The translations under genes were made by a program, and so were the position numbers. This document shows positions 8,544 through 17,936 of a DNA stretch of 64,000 bases, one piece after another. The stretch covers positions 558,001-622,000 of the forward strand of contig NZ_NBDP01000003.1 of the NCBI RefSeq assembly GCF_004123845.1, given 5' to 3'. Positions within the stretch are counted from its first letter, which is position 1. The number at the start of each line of letters is the position of its first letter. The notes under the pieces were generated by a model. It saw nothing but the letters and a program-made list of their open reading frames with translations, was not told the DNA's origin and did not search any database. The stretch comes from Allobosea sp. Tri-44. GTDB lineage: Bacteria > Pseudomonadota > Alphaproteobacteria > Rhizobiales > Beijerinckiaceae.

Positions 8544-9209
8544 ATGCCTCTCAGCTTCGGCATCCTCGCCTTCCCGCAAGTCCAGCAGCTCGACCTGACC
8601 GGCCCTTATGAGGTTTTCGCCTCGGCACGGGGTGCAGAGGTGCACCTGATCTGGAAGGATACGGCGCCGCTCAAGGCCGCGACCGGGCTCGTGCTGACGC
8701 CGACCACGACCTTCGCCGACTGCCCGCCGCTCGACGTGCTCTGCGTGCCGGGCGGGAGCGGGGTCAATGCCTTGCTGCAGGACGAGACCGTTCTCGCCTT
8801 CCTGCGCGAGCGGGCCGGGCAGGTGCGCTATCTCACCTCGGTCTGCACGGGATCGCTGGTGCTGGGGATGGCCGGTTTGCTGAAGGGCAAGCGCGCGACC
8901 AGCCACTGGAACGCCCATGACCTGCTGGCGCGGTTCGGCGCGACCCCCACAGAGGGGCGCGTGGTGCGCGACGGCAATCTGATCACCGCCGGCGGCGTCA
9001 CCTCCGGCATCGATTTCGGGCTGACGGTGATCGCCGAACTGCTCGGCGAGGAGGAAGCGCAATTGATCCAGCTCTCGCTCGAATATGCGCCGCAGCCGCC
9101 CTTCCGAGCGGGTACGCCGCAGGAGGCGCCGGCCGCGATCCTGGCTGCGGCAAGGCAGCGCCTTGCCGGCTCGCGCGCGGCGCGCGAAAAGCTGCTGGCG
9201 GCGCTCTAG
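8544..9209 (+). CDS. inhA: DJ-1/PfpI family protein, probable isonitrile hydratase
   Basis: In this 221-residue DJ-1 fold protein the nucleophile elbow TSVCTGSLVLG places Cys at residue 101 and LDLTGPYEVF places Asp at residue 17. Cys101 and Asp17 are the residues I recall for Pseudomonas putida isonitrile hydratase, which converts isonitriles to N-formamides. The ATG at 8544 gives this exact register. The gene is divergent from a GlxA regulator that contains a similar domain, a common pairing. The symbol is by similarity; activity on isonitriles is not proven by sequence. Confidence 0.75.
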   Translation: MPLSFGILAFPQVQQLDLTGPYEVFASARGAEVHLIWKDTAPLKAATGLVLTPTTTFADCPPLDVLCVPGGSGVNALLQDETVLAFLRERAGQVRYLTSVCTGSLVLGMAGLLKGKRATSHWNAHDLLARFGATPTEGRVVRDGNLITAGGVTSGIDFGLTVIAELLGEEEAQLIQLSLEYAPQPPFRAGTPQEAPAAILAAARQRLAGSRAAREKLLAAL

Positions 9210-9232
9210 CCGTATGAGGCAGGAGCCGCAGC

Positions 9233-9580
9233 ATGGCCGACGAGCGCAGCATCCTTCTGTTCTCCTATGGCACGCTGCAGCAGGAGAATGTCCAGCTTGC
9301 CTCCTTCGGCCGCCGGCTCGACGGCCATGACGACGCCATGCCGGGCTTTGCCCAGACCATGCTGGAGATCACCGATCCCGAGGTGATCCGCACCAGTGGC
9401 AAGCGCTTCCATCCGGTGGTCGCACCGAGCGCCGACCCGACCGACAGCGTGCTGGGCAAGGTCTTCAGCATCAGCGCGGAGGAACTCGCGGCGGCCGATC
9501 GCTACGAGGTCGCCGACTACAAGCGCGTCAGCGTCCGGCTGACCTCGGGCAAGGAGGCGTTCGTCTACATCAAGGCGTAG
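9233..9580 (+). CDS. Gamma-glutamylcyclotransferase (AIG2-like) family protein
   Basis: A small 115-residue protein with the FSYGTLQ substrate-binding motif near the N-terminus and an acidic residue in AADRYEVADYKR at the expected catalytic position. The family includes gamma-glutamylcyclotransferases and gamma-glutamylamine cyclotransferases. An AGGAG ribosome site precedes the ATG. It lies 23 bases after the isonitrile hydratase-like gene and may be cotranscribed. Substrate unknown. Confidence 0.78.
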   Translation: MADERSILLFSYGTLQQENVQLASFGRRLDGHDDAMPGFAQTMLEITDPEVIRTSGKRFHPVVAPSADPTDSVLGKVFSISAEELAAADRYEVADYKRVSVRLTSGKEAFVYIKA

Positions 9581-9731
9581 CTGTGCCGGACCGATCCCAG
9601 CAGCGCCGCTCTCGCAGGCGCTGCACATCGGTTTGCTCCGCCAAGCCGGCTGAACGGAAAAATTCTTCACGCGGGATCAGTAACTTGAGCATGTTCTCGC
9701 GCTGCGAAAATGATACCTGTTTCTGCAGGGC

Positions 9732-10142
9732 ATGCTCAAAGGGGCCGCGGTCTTGATCGCAAGCAGGAACAGCCGGGCGAGACACTGGGTCGCGATCATC
9801 GCGGCCTATGTGCTCGTGCTGCAGGGGCTGTTCGGCGCCGCGGTTTCAGGGCAGAGCCTCGCGCGGGCGCTGCTCGACCGAACCATCCACCTCACCTTGT
9901 GCGCACCGGGCGCCGAAAGCGTTCCGTTGCCGGGCGAGGAGCCGGCGCCGCATCTGCCGGCGTGTTGCCTGCTCGGTTGCGCCTGGCTCGGCGCGGCCTA
10001 TGCGCCGCCAGACCGGACGGCTTCCTTCGAGGAATCGGCGCTTCGCACCACGCTCGTCCGCTTCGACGATCTGACGACGCTGCCATTGCCGGGACGAGAG
10101 CGGCTGGCAGCCCGTCCCAGAGGACCACCTTTCCAGACCTGA
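9732..10142 (+). CDS. DUF2946 family membrane protein
   Basis: The 136-residue protein has an N-terminal membrane segment (HWVAIIAAYVLVLQGLFGAA), a cysteine-rich middle (LPACCLLGCAW) and a C-terminal end of the ARPRGPPFQT type seen in DUF2946 proteins. DUF2946 genes are often found with metal-uptake or metal-resistance genes. Here it lies 100 bases before a PepSY gene, which supports a metal-related role. The Cys cluster could bind a metal; this is inference. Confidence 0.65.
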   Translation: MLKGAAVLIASRNSRARHWVAIIAAYVLVLQGLFGAAVSGQSLARALLDRTIHLTLCAPGAESVPLPGEEPAPHLPACCLLGCAWLGAAYAPPDRTASFEESALRTTLVRFDDLTTLPLPGRERLAARPRGPPFQT

Positions 10143-10242
10143 CGCCGCAGCGGCCTTCGGGCCGCTTTCCATTGCAGCGACCGAATGCCCGCCGGCCCCG
10201 AGCGGCGGCGGCATCCCGGCAGGTCTATCGAGGAACCCAACC

Positions 10243-11628
10243 ATGACCGCTCACGCGGATGCCCAGACGCGCGCCGATGCCGGCCGCGGCTTCGCAATAT
10301 CGTCCGAATTCAAGGCCTTTATCGCGAGGCTCCATTTCTATGCCGGGCTGTTCGTCGGCCCGTTCATCCTGATCGCGGCGCTGACCGGCACGCTCTATGT
10401 GCTGACGCCGCAGGTCGAGAATTTTCTCTATCGCGAGCAGCTGACCGCGACGACGGCGGGCGAGCCCGCTTCGCTCGCCGCGCAGACCGAGGCCGCGCGC
10501 AAGCATATCGGCGAGGGGCCGCGCTTCTTCGCCATCCGCCCCGCGCCCAGACCGGGGGAGACGACGCGCGTGATGTTCGCGCACCCCGGCCTCGGCGATT
10601 CCGAAAGCCGGGCGATCTTCGTCGATCCGGTCTCGCTGGCGATCAAGGGTGATCTCACCGTCTACGGCACCAGCGGCATCCTGCCGTTCCGGACCCAGCT
10701 CGACTATCTCCATCGCAATCTGCTGCTCGGCGAGTTCGGGCGTCATTACAGCGAGCTGGCGGCGTCCTGGCTCTGGGCCGTGGTGCTGGGCGGCGTCGCG
10801 ATGTGGTTCTGGCGGCGCCATCCCAAGGCGGCGGAGCGCGCGAGGGCGAATCCGGCGCTGCGCGACCGGCGCTGGCATGGGCTGATCGGGCTGACGCTCT
10901 CGCTCGGCCTCGTCTTCCTGTCGGTGACCGGACTGACCTGGTCGAAATACGCCGGCGACCGGATCGACGCGCTGCGGGCCAATCTCGGCTGGGTGACACC
11001 CTCGGTCTCGCTCAAGCTCGGCGCCACGCCCACTGTCGACGCGCATGCCCATCATGGCGACCATGGCCCGGCTGTTGGTGGAGCCGCACCCGGCAGCATC
11101 GCGCAGCTCGACGCCGTATTCACCGCGGCGAAGGCGGCCGGCATCGATTCCCCGCATGTCGAGATGCGGCCGCCGCGCGGCGAGGGCCAGGCCTGGCTGG
11201 TGCGGGAGTATGACCGGAGCTGGCCGACGCAGGTCGACACGATGGCGCTCGATCCGCGCGATCTCTCGGTGGTCAGCCGGGCCGACTTCGAGACCTTCCC
11301 GCTGATCGCCAAGCTGATCCGCTGGGGGATCGACGCCCATATGGGCATCCTGTTCGGCTTGCCGAACCAGCTCTTGATGGCGGGGCTCGGCATCGCGCTG
11401 ATGCTGACGACGCTGCTCGGCTACCGGATCTGGTGGCGCCAGCGGCCGGCGCCAGGCTCGCTGCCGCGCACGCTGGTGCAGGCCTGGCTGCGGCTCGGCC
11501 GGCCGGGTAGGGCGCTGGCGGTTCTCGTCGCCGCGGGATTGGGCTGGGCGCTGCCGCTGGTCGGCGTCAGCCTCGCGCTGGTCGTGCTGGTCGACATCGC
11601 CCGCTGGCAGCTTGCCAGAGCCGCCTGA
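10243..11628 (+). CDS. PepSY-associated transmembrane protein (PiuB-like)
   Basis: The 461-residue protein has several membrane segments: one near residues 30-50, one near 165-185, one near 210-230, and a cluster after residue 370. PepSY-type segments fill the periplasmic parts. Conserved His residues in ARLHFYAGLFVGP, YLHRNLLLG, WHGLIGL and IDAHMGILFG match the heme-binding pattern of PiuB/FsrB-like proteins, which reduce or move metals at the inner membrane. An extra His-rich stretch (DAHAHHGDHG, about residues 264-273) lies in a periplasmic loop. GAGGA ribosome site. No TonB receptor gene is adjacent. Confidence 0.85.
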   Translation: MTAHADAQTRADAGRGFAISSEFKAFIARLHFYAGLFVGPFILIAALTGTLYVLTPQVENFLYREQLTATTAGEPASLAAQTEAARKHIGEGPRFFAIRPAPRPGETTRVMFAHPGLGDSESRAIFVDPVSLAIKGDLTVYGTSGILPFRTQLDYLHRNLLLGEFGRHYSELAASWLWAVVLGGVAMWFWRRHPKAAERARANPALRDRRWHGLIGLTLSLGLVFLSVTGLTWSKYAGDRIDALRANLGWVTPSVSLKLGATPTVDAHAHHGDHGPAVGGAAPGSIAQLDAVFTAAKAAGIDSPHVEMRPPRGEGQAWLVREYDRSWPTQVDTMALDPRDLSVVSRADFETFPLIAKLIRWGIDAHMGILFGLPNQLLMAGLGIALMLTTLLGYRIWWRQRPAPGSLPRTLVQAWLRLGRPGRALAVLVAAGLGWALPLVGVSLALVVLVDIARWQLARAA

Positions 11629-11651
11629 GCCGGCGCTCGATCCGGGGCGGC

Positions 11652-12284
11652 TCAGCCGCTCCGGATCACGGCGCGCACGCCGTCGATAACGAACTGCACC
11701 GCCAGCGCGGCGAGGATCACGCCGAGCAGGCGGGTCAGCACGACATTCCCGGTGACGCCGAGCAGGCGCGCGATGGGCACCGCCAGGAAGAAGACGACGA
11801 GGCAGGACAGGATCACCAGCCCGCAGATCACGGCGAGTGAGGACAGCATGGCGATGTCGCCATTGGCGCGGCCGGCGAGCAGCATCATCGCGGTCAGGGC
11901 GCCGGGGCCCGCCATCAGCGGGATCGCCAGCGGGAAGGCTGCGACGTTGCGAATATGGTCCTGGGTGATCGCGGTCTCGGCCGTCTGCTGCTTGCGCTCG
12001 TTGCGACGCTCGAACACCATCTCGAACGAAATCCAGAACAGCAGGAAGCCGCCGGCGATGCGGAAGGCCGGCAGCGAGACGCCGAGCGCCTTAAGCACGA
12101 CGTCGCCGGCCAGGCCGAAGAAGGCCATGATGCAGAAGGCGATGATGCAGGCGCGGACCGCGACCTGCCGCCGCTCGCTTTCCGACATGCCACGCGTCAG
12201 CGACAGGAAGATCGGCGCCAGCCCGGGCGGATCGAGCGTGACCAGCAGGGTGACGAGCGCGGAGGAGAGATATTCGGCGAACAT
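11652..12284 (-). CDS. MarC family integral membrane protein
   Basis: A 210-residue protein with about six membrane helices. It starts at MFAEYLSSALVTLLVTLDPPGLAPIF, where the Asp-Pro-Pro-Gly-Leu-x-Pro-Ile motif is typical of MarC, and contains IPLMAGPGALTAMM and a final LLGVILAALAVQFVIDGV. The function of MarC proteins is unknown; the old link to multiple antibiotic resistance was not upheld. An in-frame start farther upstream would add 57 basic residues that do not fit the family. It is nearly head-to-head with the next gene. Confidence 0.9.
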   Translation of the reverse strand: MFAEYLSSALVTLLVTLDPPGLAPIFLSLTRGMSESERRQVAVRACIIAFCIMAFFGLAGDVVLKALGVSLPAFRIAGGFLLFWISFEMVFERRNERKQQTAETAITQDHIRNVAAFPLAIPLMAGPGALTAMMLLAGRANGDIAMLSSLAVICGLVILSCLVVFFLAVPIARLLGVTGNVVLTRLLGVILAALAVQFVIDGVRAVIRSG

Positions 12285-12295
12285 TCCGCGACGAT

Positions 12296-12838
12296 ATGCT
12301 AGCTTGCCGCAGCGAACCAGACGACGTGAGCGTCTTCGACGTGCAGGCCGAGACCAATGCGCCGAACCGCATCGAGTTTCACGGCAATGAGAGCCGCTGG
12401 GAAGCGCTTTTCTATCTTGGCTTCGGCGGATTTCTGGTGGCCCTTCTCGTGTCAAAAGGGGGATGGACCGCCATCATAGGTGGAACGATTTTCGGCTCCC
12501 TGTTCCTGCTTCTCGCCTTTGGAAAGGCATTCGGCGATCTCGATCACTCGGTCCATTTGGCTTTCGACGAGGAAGGGCTGACGGCACCCTACGCCTTCGC
12601 GAAAAAGGTGCCGTGGGACGCAGTGCAAAGTTATTCCTTCGATACTGCTGGGGATGCCCCGGCTGTCCTGATTCATCTGGTCGAGCCTGCGCGGTTCGAG
12701 CCTAAGGTCTCCAATCCTCTGAAGACGTGGCTTGTCACCTGGTACGGCTGCAACCTCCCGCTCCAGGGGGTTGCCTGCAGCTACGAGGCGATCGAAGACG
12801 CCTTTCGGCGCTTCGCCCCGCAGGTTCGGAAGGTCTAG
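12296..12838 (+). CDS. Small membrane protein, unknown
   Basis: The 180-residue protein has two membrane segments (about residues 37-75) followed by a soluble domain with KKVPWDAVQSYSFDT and a C-terminal segment ending FRRFAPQVRKV. The arrangement resembles PH-like or YcxB-like sensor/envelope proteins, but I cannot assign a family. The ATG at 12296 is only 11 bases from the divergent marC start; a GTG at 12326 (giving 170 residues) is a reasonable alternative start. Confidence 0.6.
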   Translation: MLACRSEPDDVSVFDVQAETNAPNRIEFHGNESRWEALFYLGFGGFLVALLVSKGGWTAIIGGTIFGSLFLLLAFGKAFGDLDHSVHLAFDEEGLTAPYAFAKKVPWDAVQSYSFDTAGDAPAVLIHLVEPARFEPKVSNPLKTWLVTWYGCNLPLQGVACSYEAIEDAFRRFAPQVRKV

Positions 12839-13061
12839 CTCGCACCTTCGCGGATGGCGGATCTCGCAATTTCCATATGCGACCATGGCCAAACATGGCG
12901 AGATTGCGGAAGGCACGCGAAAGCGAATCAAGAATCACCCGCAACTTGCTGCGATCAAACGGTTTTATTTTCTCTGAATAGATTCGCGTTTTGCTGGCTT
13001 CGTGCGCCGGAATCGGCTAGCCAGAGCATTGAAAAAACAGCGGTAAACGGGACTTTTTCCC

Positions 13062-15866
13062 TTGAGCGAAGACAACGACGACAAGCGCGACGACGGCCCG
13101 CAGTTCGGCGGCGACATCAAGCCGATCGCGATCACCGACGAGATGAAGAAGAGCTATCTCGATTACGCCATGAGCGTGATCGTGAGCCGCGCTCTTCCCG
13201 ACGTCCGCGACGGCCTGAAGCCCGTGCACCGGCGCATCCTGTTCTCGATGCACGAGAACAAGAACCTGCCCGACCGGCCCTATACCAAGTGCGCCCGCAT
13301 CGTCGGCGACACGATGGGTAAGTACCATCCGCACGGTAATCTCGCGGTCTATGACGCGCTGGTGCGCATGGCGCAGGACTTCTCGCTGCGCCTGCCTTTG
13401 ATCGACGGCCAGGGCAATTTCGGCTCGATGGACGGCGACAGCCCGGCGGCCGATCGCTACACCGAGGCTCGCCTCGACAAGGCGGCGATGCCGCTGCTGG
13501 AAGACCTCGACCTCGACACGGTCGAGTTCCAGCCCAACTATGACGGCAAGGAGCACGAGCCGAAGGTCCTGCCGGCGCGCTACCCGAACCTGCTCGTCAA
13601 CGGCGCCGGCGGCATCGCGGTCGGCATGGCGACCAATATCCCGCCGCATAATCTCGGCGAGGTCATCGACGCCTGCATCGCGCTGATCGAGAATCCGGAG
13701 ATCACGATCGACGAGCTGATCGAGATCGTTCCCGGCCCCGACTTCCCGACCGGCGCCCAGATCATGGGCCGCAGCGGCATCCATTCGGCCTATCACACCG
13801 GGCGCGGCTCGATCGTGATGCGCTCGAAGACGCATATCGAGGAACTGCGCAAGGAACGCGAGGCGATCATCGTCACCGAGGTGCCCTACCAGGTGAACAA
13901 GGCGACGATGGTCGAGAAGATCGCCGACCTCGTCCGCGAGAAGCGGATCGAGGGCATCTCCGACCTGCGCGATGAATCGAACCGCGAGGGCGTGCGCGTC
14001 GTCATCGAGATCAAGCGCGACGCCGTCGCCGATGTGGTGCTGAACCAGCTCTACCGCTTCACGCCGCTGCAGACCTCCTTCGGCGCCAACATGGTGGCGC
14101 TGACCGGCGGCCGGCCCGAGATCCTGAATCTCAAGGACTTCATCTCCGCCTTCGTCGAGTTCCGTGAGGAAGTCGTTTCGCGGCGCACCCGCTATCTGCT
14201 CAACAAGGCGCGCGAGCGGGCCCATGTGCTGTGTGGCCTGGCCACCGCCGTCGCGAATATCGACGAGGTCATCCGCCTGATCCGCACGGCGCCGACACCG
14301 GCCGCAGCGCATGAATCCTTGATGGCGCGAGATTGGCCGGCCGAGGATATCGCGCCGCTGATCGCGCTGGTCGACGATCCGCGCCACCCGATGAATGCCG
14401 ACGGCACTTACCGGCTCTCGGACGCGCAGGCCAAGGCGATCCTCGAATTGCGCCTGGCACGCCTGACCGCTCTCGGCCGCGACGAGATCGGCGACGAGCT
14501 GGAGAAGCTCGCCAAGGAGATCGCCAATTATCTCGATATCCTGCGTTCGCGGGTGCGCATCCAGGAGATCATCAAGACCGAGCTTGCCGAGGTGAAGGCC
14601 GCCTTCGCCACGCCGCGCCGCACCGTGATCCAGGATTGGGGTTCCGATCTCGACGACGAAGACCTGATCGCCCGCGAGGACATGGTCGTCACCGTCTCCC
14701 ATGCCGGCTACATCAAGCGCGTGCCGCTCTCGACCTATCGGGCGCAGAAGCGCGGCGGCAAGGGTCGCTCCGGCATGTCGACGCGCGAGGAGGATTTCGT
14801 CACCCGCCTCTTCGTCGCCGACACGCACACGCCGATCATCTTCTTCTCCTCGCTGGGCCAGGCCTACAAGGAGAAGGTCTGGCGGCTGCCGCTTTCGGCG
14901 CCCAATGCGCGCGGCAAATTCCTCAACAACATGCTGCCGCTGGACAAGGACGAGCGCATCACCACGGTGATGCCGCTGCCGGAGGATGAGGAGAGCTGGG
15001 AGCGGCTCGACGTGATGTTCGCGACGAGGACGGGCAATGTCCGGCGCAACAAGCTGTCCGACTTCGTCCAGGTCAACCGCAACGGCAAGATCGCGATGAA
15101 GCTCGACGAGGGCGATGCCATCGTCGACGTGCAGATCTGCTCCGAGCATGACGACGTGCTGTTGACGACTGCCGAGGGCCAGAGCATTCGCTTTGCCGTG
15201 CCGGAGGTGCGCGTCTTCAAGGGCCGCGACTCGACCGGCGTGCGCGGCATCAACCTCGCCAAGGGCGACGAGGTGATCTCGCTCGCGATCCTGCACCATC
15301 TCGATGCGACGCCGGACGAGCGCGCTGCTTACCTGAAGCTCGCCTCGGCGGCGCGGCGCGCCGTGACCGGCGACGGCGACGAGGCGGCCGCGCCGGTCGC
15401 CGACGCGGAAGAGGCCGCTGGTGACATCGAACTCGGCCAGGACAAATACGCCGAGATGGGCGCGTCCGAGCAGTTCATCCTGACGGTGTCGGAAAAGGGC
15501 TATGGCAAGCGCACCTCGTCGTTCGAGTACCGGGTCACCGGGCGGGGTGGCAAGGGCATCACCGCCATGGTCGTCAACGAGCGCAACGGCAAGCTGATCG
15601 CCTCGTTCCCGGTGACCGATACCGACCAGATCATGCTGGTCACCGATGGCGGCCAGGTCATCCGTATCCCGGTGGAGGGCCCCAAGCCGATCCGCATCGC
15701 CGGACGTTCGACGCAAGGCGTCACCATCTTCGACACGGCCGAGGGCGAGAAGGTCGTCTCGGTCGAGCGGATCGGCGAGGAAGCCGACGAAGAGGGTGAG
15801 ACCGGCGAGGCCGAGAACGGCGGCGGCGAGAACGGTGGGGGCGAGGAGCCGGCCGGGGAGGCGTGA
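13062..15866 (+). CDS. gyrA: DNA gyrase subunit A
   Basis: A 934-residue GyrA, the breakage-reunion subunit of the type II topoisomerase that supercoils DNA. Catalytic Tyr133 lies in [10 protein letters not shown]. The gyrase-defining GyrA box is QKRGGKG at residues 562-568 and C-terminal blades follow. The start is TTG. The quinolone-determining region reads [10 protein letters not shown]: Asn93 and Leu94 occupy the places of E. coli Asp82 and Ser83, while Asp98 matches Asp87. The protein ends in an acidic Gly/Glu tail (from about residue 905), longer than in E. coli (875 residues). gyrB is not in the window. Confidence 0.97.
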   Translation: MSEDNDDKRDDGPQFGGDIKPIAITDEMKKSYLDYAMSVIVSRALPDVRDGLKPVHRRILFSMHENKNLPDRPYTKCARIVGDTMGKYHPHGNLAVYDALVRMAQDFSLRLPLIDGQGNFGSMDGDSPAADRYTEARLDKAAMPLLEDLDLDTVEFQPNYDGKEHEPKVLPARYPNLLVNGAGGIAVGMATNIPPHNLGEVIDACIALIENPEITIDELIEIVPGPDFPTGAQIMGRSGIHSAYHTGRGSIVMRSKTHIEELRKEREAIIVTEVPYQVNKATMVEKIADLVREKRIEGISDLRDESNREGVRVVIEIKRDAVADVVLNQLYRFTPLQTSFGANMVALTGGRPEILNLKDFISAFVEFREEVVSRRTRYLLNKARERAHVLCGLATAVANIDEVIRLIRTAPTPAAAHESLMARDWPAEDIAPLIALVDDPRHPMNADGTYRLSDAQAKAILELRLARLTALGRDEIGDELEKLAKEIANYLDILRSRVRIQEIIKTELAEVKAAFATPRRTVIQDWGSDLDDEDLIAREDMVVTVSHAGYIKRVPLSTYRAQKRGGKGRSGMSTREEDFVTRLFVADTHTPIIFFSSLGQAYKEKVWRLPLSAPNARGKFLNNMLPLDKDERITTVMPLPEDEESWERLDVMFATRTGNVRRNKLSDFVQVNRNGKIAMKLDEGDAIVDVQICSEHDDVLLTTAEGQSIRFAVPEVRVFKGRDSTGVRGINLAKGDEVISLAILHHLDATPDERAAYLKLASAARRAVTGDGDEAAAPVADAEEAAGDIELGQDKYAEMGASEQFILTVSEKGYGKRTSSFEYRVTGRGGKGITAMVVNERNGKLIASFPVTDTDQIMLVTDGGQVIRIPVEGPKPIRIAGRSTQGVTIFDTAEGEKVVSVERIGEEADEEGETGEAENGGGENGGGEEPAGEA

Positions 15867-15894
15867 GCCTCCTTCCCGGGGACAACCGGATTGG

Positions 15895-16003
15895 CGTCAT
15901 TCTCGGGCGGAGCGAAGCGTAGACCCGAGAATTTCAGGATGAGAAGACGCCGACCGGAACCTCATCCGGCCTGAGATGCTCGGGTCAAGCCCGAGCATGA
16001 CGG
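15895..16003. repeat. Dispersed intergenic repeat, family 1, copy B (inverted)
   Basis: It reads CGTCATTCTCGGGCGGAGCG at the left and GCCCGAGCATGACGG at the right, the reverse complement layout of copies A and C. It lies between the converging ends of gyrA and the AsmA-like gene, where a hairpin could act as a bidirectional terminator or mRNA end. Confidence 0.8.
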
Positions 16004-16008
16004 AGTTG

Positions 16009-17778
16009 TCAGCGCAGCAGCGGGATCGCCGGTCCCAGCGTCCGTAAGGCCGCATCGATCTCGGGGGTGAAGGCGGCGCCGAAGAAGGGGCCGCGGACCT
16101 CGAACGGCACGCGCGTCGAGGTCGTGGTCGAGCTCAGGGCACCATTGAGATCGAGCCAGCGCCGACTGAGATCGGCAGTGCCGTTGAGGACGACGCCATA
16201 GCCCGAGCCGGATAGCTGGGTGTCGGTGAGGTAGACCACGCCGAGATTGGCGAGCGCGGAAAGCTGCAGGGTTTCGAAGGCGCTCTTGCCCTGGCGCCAG
16301 TCGCGCGCGGAGGCCGGAGGCTTCTCGGCCTTGCGCAGCAAATCGGGGAAGGCGATGCCGCGGAACTCGCCCTGCCGGATCGTCAGATTGGCCCGGCCGG
16401 TCAGCGAACTCACCACCTGGTCCAGGCTGCTTCCGACGCCGTCGAAGGCGAGCTGGCCGGTGGCCGTGCCGCTGAGGCGGGCGAGTTCCGGCAGGTCGTC
16501 GGCCACCAGCGCCAGGTTCACCTTGTCCAGCCCGAGCTGCAGCTTGACGTCCGAGCCGGCTGCAACCGGTGTGGCGAGGATGCGGGCGCGGGCCGAGCCG
16601 CCATAGGCCGCGGCGCGCAGGAGCGAGGCTTCGAACCGGCCTCTGCGGATCAGCAGCTGCGCCGCGAGGTCGCGGACATGGGCGCTGCCGATCCGGGCGG
16701 AATCGAGCGACAGGCGCAGGTCGATATCATTGGTGGTCCAGCCGTCGAATTCGAGCGGTACGCTACCGGCATCATTACCTCCGGGAGGTGCCGGCAGCCC
16801 GGCCTGCTGGAGCAGCCGGCCGAGATCGAACTCGGCTCCGGCGAGCGTCCCGGAGAGCGCCCAGTTCGGCATCGAGCCGTCGAGCTTGAGCGCGCCTTCG
16901 AGCTGGTCGCCATCGACCATGGCGACGACGGAGTCGAGCGAGGCGCTGTCCTGATTGAGCTGGGCCTGCGCGGTCAGCTCGACCTGCCGAACCAGAGAGG
17001 CGATGCGCGGGCGCGGGCCGACCCAGGCCAGGGCGTCCGAGAGCGATTTCGTGCTGAACTCGATCTGGCCGTTGGTGACGCCCTGCGCTGCCGAACGCGT
17101 GCCGTTGAACCGCAGGCTCATCAGCCGCGAGCCGAGGGAGAAGGCTGTGCGCGCCCGCTCCCCCGCCACCGGCCAGAGCAGATCGACCTTGGTGGCTTCG
17201 CCGCGCCAGGTGAACGAGCCGGCGAGGGTGACCGGCGCCTGGGCAGTCCGCTCGTCGATCATCACATTGACGTCGCGCAGCGTGGTCAGGACCGTCTCAC
17301 CAGCACGGACCATGACGCTACCGGAGGTCAGGACGAGCCGGGTCTGGCTCTCGAGACGGGTAAGATATCCAAGGGCTCGGTTCTGCCACTCGGCATAGCT
17401 GCCGCCGGTGTCCGCGACAGCAAGATCGAGCTCGGGGGCGACGAGGTCGATGCGGTCGAAATCGAGCTGGCCGCCGATCAGCGAGAGCAGCCGGGCGCGG
17501 GCTCGCAGGCGCGCCGCCTTGCCGGACAGCACGCCCTGCGGATCGACGAAACTCACATCCGACAGGCTGATCCGGGGCAGGGGCAGGAAGGCGATCTCGG
17601 CGCGGCGCAGCGCCGTCACCTTGAGGCCGGTCCGGGCCTCGATGCCGGCGACGACGGAACGCTCGACATGCGACAACGCCAGATTCCACGGCCGCAGCCC
17701 GAGGACGAGCAGCAGCGCAGCGGCGGCGAGGCCGAGGAAGAGTGTGCGTCGTGACATGGCCTGGCGTTTGGCCTTCAT
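16009..17778 (-). CDS. AsmA family protein
   Basis: The product is about 589 residues: a single N-terminal membrane anchor (LFLGLAAAALLLVLGL) followed by a long beta-rich periplasmic region with the AsmA pattern (early VTALRRAEIAFLPLPRISLSDV, late GTATGQLAFDGVGSSLDQV and IRQGEFRGIAFPDLL). AsmA-like proteins are thought to help move or arrange lipids between membranes. Start choice is uncertain: a TTG at 17811 and an ATG at 17757 are in frame, and none has a clear ribosome site. It converges on gyrA. Confidence 0.85.
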   Translation of the reverse strand: MKAKRQAMSRRTLFLGLAAAALLLVLGLRPWNLALSHVERSVVAGIEARTGLKVTALRRAEIAFLPLPRISLSDVSFVDPQGVLSGKAARLRARARLLSLIGGQLDFDRIDLVAPELDLAVADTGGSYAEWQNRALGYLTRLESQTRLVLTSGSVMVRAGETVLTTLRDVNVMIDERTAQAPVTLAGSFTWRGEATKVDLLWPVAGERARTAFSLGSRLMSLRFNGTRSAAQGVTNGQIEFSTKSLSDALAWVGPRPRIASLVRQVELTAQAQLNQDSASLDSVVAMVDGDQLEGALKLDGSMPNWALSGTLAGAEFDLGRLLQQAGLPAPPGGNDAGSVPLEFDGWTTNDIDLRLSLDSARIGSAHVRDLAAQLLIRRGRFEASLLRAAAYGGSARARILATPVAAGSDVKLQLGLDKVNLALVADDLPELARLSGTATGQLAFDGVGSSLDQVVSSLTGRANLTIRQGEFRGIAFPDLLRKAEKPPASARDWRQGKSAFETLQLSALANLGVVYLTDTQLSGSGYGVVLNGTADLSRRWLDLNGALSSTTTSTRVPFEVRGPFFGAAFTPEIDAALRTLGPAIPLLR

Positions 17779-17936
17779 CGGCCCGACGGCGGAGGTGTCG
17801 TCGTCAGGCAACCTGATATCGCGGCCGAATCGGCTTGAGGCGGCCGATATATGTCGCGCGGCAAGGGTTTAGCCCCCCGGTTTACGAATGTCGAGTTCAG
17901 CGCCCCGGGAGAAGGTCGCAAAGCCGGGGAAACAGT

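Noticed and set aside
9581-9731. Fur or Irr box before the DUF2946/PepSY genes
   Set aside because: No convincing palindrome was seen in this gap.
13017-15716. 899-residue open frame opposite gyrA
   Set aside because: It is the mirror of gyrA in GC-rich DNA, with His/Asp/Arg-rich composition and no family likeness; gyrA itself is certain.
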